In this document: piece by piece, positions 1 through 7,062 of the stretch
Layout: each line of letters opens with the position of its first letter
Numbering within the stretch: position 1 is the stretch's first letter
Assembly: GCF_040151475.1 (NCBI RefSeq)
Contig: NZ_JBDKWG010000092.1
Span: 1 to 37,040, forward strand
Length of the DNA stretch: 37,040 bases
Direction: 5' to 3'
Source of the DNA: CAXBNB01 sp040151475
GTDB lineage: Bacteria > Bacteroidota > Bacteroidia > Cytophagales > Cyclobacteriaceae
The notes under the pieces: generated by a model
Seen by the model: only the letters and a program-made list of their open reading frames with translations
What the model was told of the DNA's origin: nothing
Database searches by the model: none
Translations under genes and position numbers: made by a program

Positions 1-64
1 TACCATTGGGAATTGGGCTACAAATTGGTCTGATCATTTTTAGATCATATCGACTGCATAATAA

Positions 65-140
65 GAGCCGTGTGAATTGAGAGGTTCACGCACGGTTCTG
101 GGAGAGGTTTAGGGGTGCAATTCCCCTTTACCTACTCGAC
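65..140 (+). mobile_element. 3' end of a group II intron (domains V and VI)
   Basis: Positions 65-98 fold as a classic domain V. The lower stem 65-71 pairs with 92-98 and carries the AGC catalytic triad at 66-68. A two-base bulge lies at 90-91. The upper stem is closed by a GAGA (GNRA) tetraloop at 79-82. A three-base linker leads to domain VI: 102-104 pair with 135-137, 105-108 with 130-133 and 111-115 with 123-127. A134 is left bulged as the expected branch-point adenosine, seven bases from a 3' end in AC at 139-140. Bases 1-64 are presumably more of the intron (domain IV or the end of its reverse transcriptase), but I cannot identify them. The rest of the element lies left of the window. 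Confidence 0.85.
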
Positions 141-153
141 TGGCGTGTCGTTT

Positions 154-2121
154 TTATGTTAGTATTTCACTAATAACTTCAAATATTTTTTCAAATTCAG
201 AAATATTGAACTCATTAAAATCTTCTTTTCCGTTTAAGATTTTTTCAGCGAAAAGACTTTTAGAGTGAGCTAAACTTTTTCCATTTACATCTATTATTCT
301 TTCTACGTCTTTACAATAAATCCTTTTGTCATTTTCTTCATCTTCTTTTGGTTCGCCAAGGATTCTTATTTCAGAGTTAGCTTTATTGTTAGTTTTACTT
401 TTGATAATTAATTCCTCTACTTCGTTTGTAAAAAACAACCTTGTGGTGTTTGTCTTATCAAGAGTTTTGATTTCTTCATCAGTGTAATAGAATTCTATGG
501 AAATTTTATTATAATTTTCTCTGTGGTCAGGTTTAGGAATACAAAATGAATAAACTGAATTTCCCCAATCTTTAAAATTCTGAGTATCACATCCCATTTG
601 CTTGATGATTTTATCATCATCACGGTCGAATATGCAAATAATTTTTCTATCGTTTTTTAATTTTGAAGTTTGCTCACACAGTGATTTCAAATGACTATCG
701 CCCATTTGAATTTCTTCCTCATATTCTAAAAAGTCAAAGTCTAAATCTTTAAACTTACCTTGTTCATTTAATTTATTCAGGGCATTTTTTAAATGTTTCC
801 AATCTGTTTTTCCTTCTGTTATAACCAAGGGCTTTGTGAGATTTTTTAGTCTTTCATTTACGGTATTTAAAGTTACCTGTAATTCATTAAAACCAGTGAC
901 GAATATGTTATAAGCACTTTTCATTTCGGAGAAGTCATTCAATGCTATACTATTGCCAAACGGCAAGTTTATCAAATCCCAATTTTCTTTAAACTCATCT
1001 TCCATTCCATAAAGAAAAAAGGGTGAATGCGTAGTTAAAATGAATTGAACACCAGAAAATCTTTTTAATAATTCCGGTAGAATTGATTTTTGAAATTCAA
1101 TATGCAGGTGTAGGTCTATTTCATCAACTATAACTATACCTTTTACATCATTTAAATTTCTTACTTGTGCTCCCAAATCGTCATATTCCTTTAGTAACGC
1201 AGTGAATAAAGCAAGCAACATTGCTTCTCCAGATGAAATGTGAGAGAATGAAGGTGAAACAGTAAATTCTTCACCATTTTGTTCTTTTATATGAATTGAT
1301 ATACTTCTTCTATTTTTTGCTCCAATACCAATTCGAGCTGATTGAAGATTAGGAAATTTGCTTTTGTAGATAATACCCAATAATTCGTTAATGAGTTTTA
1401 TTATATCATTGTTTTTGCCATTGTATCCAACAAAAATCTGAATGCCGTTTTGACCATTGATTAGAATTTTTTCATAAATTTCTCTATCTAGTAAGCAATC
1501 AAGAATCCAAGTCTCTACTTCTTTGATGACATCATACTTAATAATATTTTTATCTGACTGGTCAAGAAACTTTTCTTTAAACGAAAAGCCAATGTTTGTG
1601 TCTTTATTTAGCCAAGCAGGATGGTCATATCTGCTGTGAGGGAAAAATGAAATAATATTTTGACCAAATGAATCGAGTAAATCTTTATCGGATACCTGAC
1701 AATTTTTGTAAAAACCACTTTTGACAAATTTACCGTCAGTCGCTCCTTTTAAATTTAAACCGCCATATTTAGATATGTAATCTACGTTGCTTATTCTTGA
1801 CATTAAATCAACATAGTTGGCAGTTTTTCCATCGTTTTCAAACTGTATTTCAATATTAGAATAATCTTCTCCGTATTTTATATAGTCCTTCTTTCCAACT
1901 TTCAAATATTTATTCTGTTCAACTTCCAAAAGGTCTTTAAACTTTTGCCTTTTTAATTCAATTAAACCGTCTAAAATATTACCTAGAAGAAGTGTTTTTC
2001 CAGAACCGTTTTTACCAATAAAAACAATTGGTTTAGGATTGCCATTATCATTAAAATTTGGTGTTACGTCCAAATTCGATATTGGTCCATAATTCTGAAA
2101 TTTTATTCTTTTTATATACAT
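154..2121 (-). CDS. OLD-family ATP-dependent nuclease (AAA ATPase fused to TOPRIM)
   Basis: This 655-residue protein has an ABC/SMC-like ATPase core. Walker A GKNGSGKT is at 36-43, the signature HISSGEA at 294-300, Walker B IVIVDEID at 329-336 and the H-switch THSP at 364-367. A TOPRIM domain follows, with EGKTD at 436-440 and the metal-binding acidic cluster DRDDD at 499-503. This order is that of OLD (overcoming lysogenization defect) family endonucleases, many of which act in phage defence; nuclease activity here is inferred. No UvrD-like helicase (Gabija partner) or second effector gene is next to it, so it looks like a solitary class 1 OLD, although a partner could lie left of the window. 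The gene is visibly more AT-rich than its neighbours and its stop codon is 14 bases from a group II intron end, which suggests an acquired island. Start ATG at 2121. Confidence 0.85.
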   Translation of the reverse strand: MYIKRIKFQNYGPISNLDVTPNFNDNGNPKPIVFIGKNGSGKTLLLGNILDGLIELKRQKFKDLLEVEQNKYLKVGKKDYIKYGEDYSNIEIQFENDGKTANYVDLMSRISNVDYISKYGGLNLKGATDGKFVKSGFYKNCQVSDKDLLDSFGQNIISFFPHSRYDHPAWLNKDTNIGFSFKEKFLDQSDKNIIKYDVIKEVETWILDCLLDREIYEKILINGQNGIQIFVGYNGKNNDIIKLINELLGIIYKSKFPNLQSARIGIGAKNRRSISIHIKEQNGEEFTVSPSFSHISSGEAMLLALFTALLKEYDDLGAQVRNLNDVKGIVIVDEIDLHLHIEFQKSILPELLKRFSGVQFILTTHSPFFLYGMEDEFKENWDLINLPFGNSIALNDFSEMKSAYNIFVTGFNELQVTLNTVNERLKNLTKPLVITEGKTDWKHLKNALNKLNEQGKFKDLDFDFLEYEEEIQMGDSHLKSLCEQTSKLKNDRKIICIFDRDDDKIIKQMGCDTQNFKDWGNSVYSFCIPKPDHRENYNKISIEFYYTDEEIKTLDKTNTTRLFFTNEVEELIIKSKTNNKANSEIRILGEPKEDEENDKRIYCKDVERIIDVNGKSLAHSKSLFAEKILNGKEDFNEFNISEFEKIFEVISEILT

Positions 2122-2449
2122 TCGAATATTTTCTGTAAGTTTCTCTTATATGCACGCCAACATTTGAGCATGTTGCATAGTGCAACATACCTGACTTATG
2201 GCAATATTTAATTTTCCACTAAAGGCCAGATCAGTGCTTGCCGTCCGATAAAAATAGCAACTATTTATGATGTTATTATGATAATGTTTATTAAAAAGCA
2301 AGACCTGGATGGTATTCATTGTTTTTACAGAAAAAGAATAGTAGTAAAAATCAATTTTAGAATTGATTTTCGTCATTTTGTTTTCGGATGGGTGGGTCTA
2401 ATTTTAATCCGTAGAAAATAAATATTTAACCATTTAATTTTTTAAGAAA
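2122..2449. other. Intergenic region with two perfect palindromes, no convincing gene
   Basis: This 328-base gap separates the divergent OLD-like and hsp20 genes. It holds an 8-bp perfect inverted repeat, ATGTTGCA-TAG-TGCAACAT, at 2170-2188, about 50 bases upstream of the OLD-like start. It also holds a 10-bp perfect inverted repeat at 2347-2370 with a TTAG loop, just upstream of the likely hsp20 promoter. Either could be an operator. A 76-codon minus-strand reading frame here shows no recognisable protein features. Confidence 0.5.
2378..2406 (+). promoter_or_regulatory. Likely hsp20 promoter
   Basis: TTG at 2378-2380 is followed by an 18-base spacer and TAATTTTA at 2399-2406. This matches seven of eight positions of the Bacteroidota -7 consensus TAnnTTTG. 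It lies about 44 bases upstream of the hsp20 start codon. Confidence 0.4.
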
Positions 2450-2869
2450 ATGACACTTATAAAATCAAAACTTCCGGATTGGACCAGTCTTACGGATTTT
2501 TTTGATGACGATTGGTTGAAAAATCGTTTCAAACATTCTGACTGGGCTCCAGCTGTCAATGTAGTTGACAATGAAAAAGACTATGAGATAGAAGTCGCAG
2601 CTCCCGGATTGAAAAAAGAAGACTTCAATGTGACCGTTGAAAATGGTATTTTAACCGTGAGCGGTAAAACTGAAAAGGAAGAGGAAGAAAAAGACAAGAA
2701 TTACACGCGTAAGGAATTCAGTTCTAAATCTTTTGTTAAAAATTTCACTTTGCCGGACAATATTGAGGAGGATAGCGTGGTGGCGAAGTATCAGGATGGT
2801 GTACTGAGTCTGGTACTCAACAAATCGAAGAAAGAATTGCCGCAGAAGAAAGAGGTGAAGATAAAGTAG
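2450..2869 (+). CDS. Small heat shock protein, Hsp20/alpha-crystallin family
   Basis: This 139-residue protein is the usual length for a bacterial small heat shock protein, an ATP-independent holdase that keeps unfolding cytoplasmic proteins soluble. The alpha-crystallin domain runs from about residue 33 (APAVNVVDNEKDYEIEVAAP) to about 125. It contains the family pattern APGLKKEDF at 51-59, ENGILTVSG at 64-72 and the GVLSLVL strand at 117-123. The short C-terminal tail carries a V-x-I-type motif (KEVKIK) used for oligomer assembly. It stands alone, with its own likely promoter and a strong terminator directly after it. Confidence 0.95.
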   Translation: MTLIKSKLPDWTSLTDFFDDDWLKNRFKHSDWAPAVNVVDNEKDYEIEVAAPGLKKEDFNVTVENGILTVSGKTEKEEEEKDKNYTRKEFSSKSFVKNFTLPDNIEEDSVVAKYQDGVLSLVLNKSKKELPQKKEVKIK

Positions 2870-2881
2870 CACCATAAACAA

Positions 2882-2921
2882 CAACCTGGGGCAGACTTGT
2901 CTGCTTCAGGTTGATTTTTTT
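2882..2921 (+). terminator. Rho-independent terminator after hsp20
   Basis: The arms 2882-2895 and 2900-2913 form a 14-bp stem with two G-T pairs and a CTTG loop. They are followed by seven T at 2915-2921. It ends the hsp20 transcript and separates it from the next gene, which starts 22 bases later. Confidence 0.9.
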
Positions 2922-2942
2922 ACAACAATAAAATCAGTAATC

Positions 2943-3401
2943 ATGAATAAGTCAGGAATATTTTCCAAAAGCTATGATATACATACTGCCAATTGGCAGG
3001 ATTTGTATTTGATGACAGAACAATGGAAAGATGACATGGATTTTTTTAAAGATGAACTACATTTTTTGCATGACCTTATTGGCAAGTATTTCATCTGGAT
3101 GACTAAAGGTGAGGTACTTTCCAAAGTACAGCAAATGGACAATCATATGGCTGAAATTACCAAGCAGCGAGAAATATTGTCAGCCAAAATTGATAAACAC
3201 CTGGGGAATCTGGGTATGATGATAGAGGATGCATTTCGTCGGGATCATCAGATTTTCAGGGACGAACATGCTACTTTGGAAGACTCTGTCAATGCTTACT
3301 TTAAAGCTTTCAGAGAAGTGAAAAAAGAAGTTTTTGCCATTGCAAAAGATGTGATGAAAAGTGAAAAAATGCAAAAAATGATGAGTCTGCCAAGTCATTG
3401 A
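2943..3401 (+). CDS. Uncharacterised helical protein downstream of hsp20
   Basis: I do not recognise this 152-residue protein. It has no signal peptide or membrane segment and appears almost wholly alpha-helical. A region near residues 55-95 (VLSKVQQMDNHMAEITKQRE and on) looks like a coiled coil, and the C-terminal third is rich in Lys, Glu and Met. The N-terminal part is acidic and aromatic (WKDDMDFFKDELHFLHDLI). Coding composition matches its neighbours, so it is probably a real cytosolic protein. The terminator between it and hsp20 implies separate transcription, although a stress-related role is conceivable from position. No function is assigned. Confidence 0.75.
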   Translation: MNKSGIFSKSYDIHTANWQDLYLMTEQWKDDMDFFKDELHFLHDLIGKYFIWMTKGEVLSKVQQMDNHMAEITKQREILSAKIDKHLGNLGMMIEDAFRRDHQIFRDEHATLEDSVNAYFKAFREVKKEVFAIAKDVMKSEKMQKMMSLPSH

Positions 3402-3493
3402 CGGCATGATTTTTTTTCGGATTCATTCGTTGATTGGGGTATAAAGTCTAAGCTTACTTAGTGTGTGGTTTTGTCTGTTTGAAAAGACATATA

Positions 3494-3606
3494 ATTCCCA
3501 GATTCCTGACTGTCGTTAGGTAGGTATTCTGGGATTTGCTCAGGAAACGGCAATAGATGTATTAGTAAGGGGTGTCGGGACACCTGCCTGACGGCAGTCA
3601 GGAATC
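3494..3606. repeat. Inverted pair of REP-like palindromic repeats
   Basis: Copy A is at 3501-3524 and copy B, inverted, at 3583-3606. Read on the same strand they match at 21 of 24 positions, and the three differences are all C in B against T in A. Each folds as a six-base stem with a four-base TGTC or TGCC loop, followed by a (G)TAGG or (G)CAGG tail. Copy A sits inside a larger imperfect hairpin at 3494-3536, and GGTGTC/GACACC lies beside copy B at 3571-3584. A third, diverged relative is at 36571-36591. The gap 3402-3667 holds nothing else I can name. Confidence 0.7.
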
Positions 3607-3667
3607 CGGCAATTGCTCAAATCTTTGAAATCTCATTCCTATACTAAAAAAAATGGTAAATCTTCTA

Positions 3668-4426
3668 TCATTCGAGGTTCAGAAATATATCCGGTTCAGG
3701 ACGGTCTGTAGAAAACGCTATACCATCAAATGATTTGTTGTACCTGATATCGCCAAGTGTATCGTTTACCCATTTGTATCCTATCATTTCCGTTGGTACT
3801 TTCAGTCCTCCGGTATTTCCCCATTTGCTAATAACTATTGCATTGTATTTTTCGGCATTGGCTTCATTGAAGTAGGTCACGGAGAAATTGATCATTTTGA
3901 GTATGTTGCTTTCGCTATCGAACCATAAAATGTATTGGTCTTTGGATGCAGTACCTACTCCGTCCCTAAAAGTAATTTTCACTCTGTTGTATGTTGTGCC
4001 ATCCATTTCACGAGGTTCCAGTTCCTCCTGAAGGGCTCCATCATCGGCAGTCACAAAAGGGAGAGAAAAGAAATAGAATCTGAGGTTGTGGAAAAACCTT
4101 GGGTTCTTGTTGGGGAAGCTGTTTTCATCGGGATAGATACTTATGGAATCTGCGGTAAACCCTATTTTGTATTCACCATTTTTTTCCATTCGTTCGTTTC
4201 TATTCTTAAGGTCTATTATGTGCAGGACAGTATCTTCACCCGAAATTTCATTAAACCTAAGTGTGCCATAAGTATTCCACTTGTCAAGTCCGCCATGTGC
4301 AGCCAGTCCCTTTTCGAATGTTTCCGGAAAATGTTTGGTTTCCTTTTCAGGTATATGCTGTTTTACAGGGCTTTGACAGGCTGCCAAAGCACCCAACACC
4401 AGCAAGATTATTATTATGGATTTCAT
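3668..4426 (-). CDS. Lipoprotein with a LolA-like or DUF6503-like fold
   Basis: This 252-residue protein begins with a lipoprotein signal peptide: a charged MKS, a hydrophobic IIIILLVLGAL stretch and the lipobox LAAC with Cys17. It should therefore be membrane-anchored outside the cytoplasm. The mature part starts with GLAAHGGLDKWNTYGTLRF, a pattern seen in Bacteroidota secreted beta-rich proteins of the DUF6503/LolA-like kind. It continues as beta strands with many Asn, Asp and Tyr residues. The start ATG at 4426 is fixed by the signal peptide. The gene stands alone, diverging from the protease-like gene at 4715. The family assignment comes from memory of the opening motif and is tentative; the lipoprotein call is firm. 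Confidence 0.75.
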   Translation of the reverse strand: MKSIIIILLVLGALAACQSPVKQHIPEKETKHFPETFEKGLAAHGGLDKWNTYGTLRFNEISGEDTVLHIIDLKNRNERMEKNGEYKIGFTADSISIYPDENSFPNKNPRFFHNLRFYFFSLPFVTADDGALQEELEPREMDGTTYNRVKITFRDGVGTASKDQYILWFDSESNILKMINFSVTYFNEANAEKYNAIVISKWGNTGGLKVPTEMIGYKWVNDTLGDIRYNKSFDGIAFSTDRPEPDIFLNLE

Positions 4427-4714
4427 ATCGTTTTAAAATTATATTTCCAATTGATAAAAGCCAACTGTACAAAGATGGTGAACTTAACGGTGTAAATATC
4501 TCGATTCCTTTTGGTATCACTTGTCATCTGCAAGGCATATTATTTGTTTTTGGAGATTAAAAGGGTACATTATTTGATGTTACAGGAAATTTACCTGAAT
4601 ATGCAGTCAAATTTGAATAAGGTGATTTTTTAAAGCGGAATTAATAATAATTAACCTTATGACAAGTTCTATCAAGGTGAGCCCGGAATGGTTTTGTGAT
4701 TTGAGAAAAAGGTA

Positions 4715-5953
4715 ATGCCTAAGTATTTTTTTGTTTTTTTAATTTTCATTTTTTTTATTACTTCTTGTAAACTCAACAAGTTGTACAACCAGACTGTAAT
4801 TGATGAGCAGGAGTTTTCTTCTACCATTCAATTCAAAAAGCTGGCTAGTGGTCATATTGTCATTCCTGTATTTATTGGTGGTAATGAATATTCATTTTTG
4901 CTGGATACGGGTACTCCCAATATGGTGTCGAAGGAGTTGGCTGAGGAATTGAAGTTGGAACATGTCTATCACCAGCAATACATCGACTCTCAGGACAATA
5001 AACTCGCTTTGTCACTTTCTGTAATAGACGAGATTGTCATAGGAGGGGTGTCTTTTCGAAATAATGCTACGACCATTCACAATTTTGACAAGTCACCTCC
5101 GACCATCAGATGTTTGAACATTTCAGGTGTGGTTGGTGCCAATCTGATGAAAAGTGCCATTTGGACATTCGATTTTGAAAGAAATACTATCACCATAGCC
5201 AACGCTAAAAAGGAATTCCCGGAAGGGGAGGTGTTAAATTTTAAAACCGGGTATGCAGGTACGCCTAAAGTGAAAGTGAATATCAATGGTGTTTCTGATG
5301 GTAAAGCTTATATAGATTTTGGAGCCAAAGGATTTTACAAGACTTCTGAAAAAACGTTGCATAAGTTGTGCCGTGATAAGAATAAGCACAAGTGTAGCAT
5401 CACATCAGGTCATGGCAGTATAGCTTCCGGTGCGTTTGGTTATGAAAAACCTGACAGTTCACATATTGCGCTGGTGCATTCTTTTTCAATAGGAAATGAA
5501 AGTCAGGTGGCATTGAAAAATCAACTGATCACTATGTCCAATCATTCAGAAAAGCTGTTGGGTCTGGATTGTTTTGAGAATTTTACTACTACAATCAACT
5601 GGCCTGAAAGGAAATTGATATTGTCCGAAAAAGCAAAACCGGAGGAAATAGATTCCTATAATTCTTTTGGCTTTAGAGTTATCTACAGGGAGGAGAAATT
5701 GTATGTGGGTTTTATATATAATAATTCTCCGGCAACCAAGGCGGGGTTGCTGTTGGGAGACCAGATTGTCAAGATCAATGAGTTTAATTTTGACCATTCT
5801 AATGAGGATAAGTTTTGTTCATTTTTGAATTCAAAGACCCTATCTACTACCAATCAAATCAAATTGACTTTGCTTCGCAATGGTCAGCCCACAGACATTG
5901 TCCTTGAGAAAAAGGATTTGTTTGAAGGCACACAATCAGGTGAGGTTAACTAG
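4715..5953 (+). CDS. Retropepsin-like aspartyl protease lipoprotein with PDZ domain
   Basis: This 412-residue lipoprotein has a hydrophobic N-terminus and the lipobox ITSC with Cys18. The first protease-like lobe has HIVIPVFIGGNEYSFLLDTG with the catalytic-type DTG at 64-66, followed by the typical strand pattern (VIDEIVIGGVSF at 103-114; VVGANLMKSAIWTFDF at 139-154). A second lobe centres on KAYIDFGAKGFY, where the expected D-T/S-G is DFG (201-203). A PDZ domain spans about 316-400 (FGFRVIYREEKLYVGFIYNN; AGLLLGDQIVKINEF). Bacteroidota encode many such retropepsin-PDZ proteins at the cell surface or in the periplasm; their substrates are mostly unknown. The altered second motif raises doubt about catalysis. 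The 288-base gap before it shows no gene. Confidence 0.85.
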   Translation: MPKYFFVFLIFIFFITSCKLNKLYNQTVIDEQEFSSTIQFKKLASGHIVIPVFIGGNEYSFLLDTGTPNMVSKELAEELKLEHVYHQQYIDSQDNKLALSLSVIDEIVIGGVSFRNNATTIHNFDKSPPTIRCLNISGVVGANLMKSAIWTFDFERNTITIANAKKEFPEGEVLNFKTGYAGTPKVKVNINGVSDGKAYIDFGAKGFYKTSEKTLHKLCRDKNKHKCSITSGHGSIASGAFGYEKPDSSHIALVHSFSIGNESQVALKNQLITMSNHSEKLLGLDCFENFTTTINWPERKLILSEKAKPEEIDSYNSFGFRVIYREEKLYVGFIYNNSPATKAGLLLGDQIVKINEFNFDHSNEDKFCSFLNSKTLSTTNQIKLTLLRNGQPTDIVLEKKDLFEGTQSGEVN

Positions 5954-6119
5954 CAGATAAAAACAAAAAATAGATTTGCTTCTCGACAAACCTTTTGTAG
6001 AGAATCTGTGTCCTAATACTTGTAAACCTAAGTCATAAAATTAATCCAATTAGAATTATTTACAGATGGGTAAAAATATTGCGGACTCAAATGAGTTATT
6101 AATCCAAACAAAAAAATGT

Positions 6120-6944
6120 ATGCAAAAGACACTTATAATCCTTTTTAGCTTTTTAGTGCTTTCAGGCTGCTACCACAATGAGAATGCTGAACAAAATCTT
6201 GCTATGGATGAAGCATCTTATGGGGGAAGGATGGCAGCACCTGAAGTACGACAAGCTAAGATGATGTCGCAGGAGCAGCAAGCTCCGGCTAAAAAGATCA
6301 TAAAAACGGGAAATCTTACACTCAAGGTGGAGAGCACCAAAGAAACTTATCAGGAAATTTTATCTATGCTGGAAAAGTCCGATGCATACATAGAAAATGA
6401 AAACCAGTCCACACAAAGCGACAGGATCAACTACAACCTCACTATTCGCGTGAACAAACAAAATTTTGATGAACTTTTCAACTCCCTGTCAACCCAATCC
6501 GAAAGGGTGGAAAACCGCTCAATCAATGTGGAAGATGTAAGCGAACGCTACTATGACCTGGATACAAGAATAAAGAATCAGCAAGCATTGGAACAACGGT
6601 ATGTCAAGTTGCTTGAGAAAACTACCAGCATCAAGGAAATACTGGAAATAGAAAGGAATCTAAACGAGATCAGAACAGAAATAGAAATCAAGCAGGGGCA
6701 ATTTAACTACCTGAGCAAAAAAGTAGAATACAGTACCATCTATGTGAATTTCTATGAAGTGTTGCCTTACACCTATGATTCGGAAGCCCGCCCTGGTTTT
6801 GTTGCCAGAATAAAAAAATCTATAAGCGATGGTTGGCAGGGATTCTTGTCCGTCTTGATCGGAACGATTGGCTTATGGCCTTTCATTCTGGCTTTTGTAG
6901 TGATAGTGTATGCGGTGAGAAAATGGAGGAAGAGACAGTCTTAA
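6120..6944 (+). CDS. DUF4349 lipoprotein with coiled coil and C-terminal membrane anchor
   Basis: The frame opens at 6066, but the better start is the ATG at 6120. It gives a standard lipoprotein signal, MQKTLIILFSFLVLSGC with Cys17, and a product of 274 residues. The body matches DUF4349: KKIIKTGNLTLKVESTKETY, paired strands ending in INYNLTIRVNKQNFDEL, then a long coiled coil (YDLDTRIKNQQALEQRYVKL and on) and a strand (VEYSTIYVNFYE). One transmembrane helix near residues 244-264 is followed by a positive tail, RKWRKRQS. Such proteins sit in the inner membrane with the body in the periplasm, and their role is unknown. It is monocistronic, ending at a bidirectional terminator shared with leuB. 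Confidence 0.85.
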   Translation: MQKTLIILFSFLVLSGCYHNENAEQNLAMDEASYGGRMAAPEVRQAKMMSQEQQAPAKKIIKTGNLTLKVESTKETYQEILSMLEKSDAYIENENQSTQSDRINYNLTIRVNKQNFDELFNSLSTQSERVENRSINVEDVSERYYDLDTRIKNQQALEQRYVKLLEKTTSIKEILEIERNLNEIRTEIEIKQGQFNYLSKKVEYSTIYVNFYEVLPYTYDSEARPGFVARIKKSISDGWQGFLSVLIGTIGLWPFILAFVVIVYAVRKWRKRQS

Positions 6945-6979
6945 AACAGGAGTTTAGGAACTGATTGAATAAAGCAAAT

Positions 6980-7011
6980 AAAAAGCGAAAGAATTTCTCC
7001 TTTCGCTTTTT
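6980..7011. terminator. Bidirectional terminator between the DUF4349 gene and leuB
   Basis: The arms 6980-6991 and 7000-7011 form a perfect 12-bp stem with an eight-base loop. Five A precede it and five T end it, so it can stop transcription from both sides. It serves the DUF4349 gene on the plus strand and the leu operon on the minus strand. Confidence 0.85.
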
Positions 7012-7023
7012 CGTTTCTTGAAC

Positions 7024-7053
7024 ACCTTACAGGTTTCAAAAAAACTGTAAGGT
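7024..7053. repeat. Inverted repeat ACCTTACAG/CTGTAAGGT
   Basis: Nine-base arms at 7024-7032 and 7045-7053 are perfectly complementary around a 12-base loop containing an A7 run. The element lies between the leuB stop and the shared terminator. It resembles a palindrome I recall as dispersed in Bacteroidota genomes, and it may also help end the leu transcript. Confidence 0.6.
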
Positions 7054-7062
7054 AGGTATCAT

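Noticed and set aside
137..155. CGAC/GTCG hairpin followed by TTTTT as a terminator after the intron
   Set aside because: Only four base pairs, and the left arm lies in the intron 3' end; too weak to call.
141..2159. TGGCGTG at 141-147 and CACGCCA at 2153-2159 as terminal inverted repeats of an OLD-gene cassette
   Set aside because: Seven bases is too short, no target duplication is seen, and no integron-type recombination site could be folded.
2146..2376. 76-codon minus-strand frame between the OLD-like gene and hsp20
   Set aside because: It contains both palindromes, has an odd composition rich in Tyr, Asn and Cys, and shows no family motif; it is more likely intergenic DNA.
3935..4560. 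Plus-strand frames opposite and beyond the lipoprotein gene
   Set aside because: They are mostly antisense shadows of the lipoprotein gene, with Cys- and Phe-rich nonsense composition; the minus-strand product has a clear signal peptide and lipobox.
6066..6119. Upstream ATG start for the DUF4349 gene
   Set aside because: It would put 18 polar residues before a textbook lipoprotein signal peptide; the ATG at 6120 is far better.
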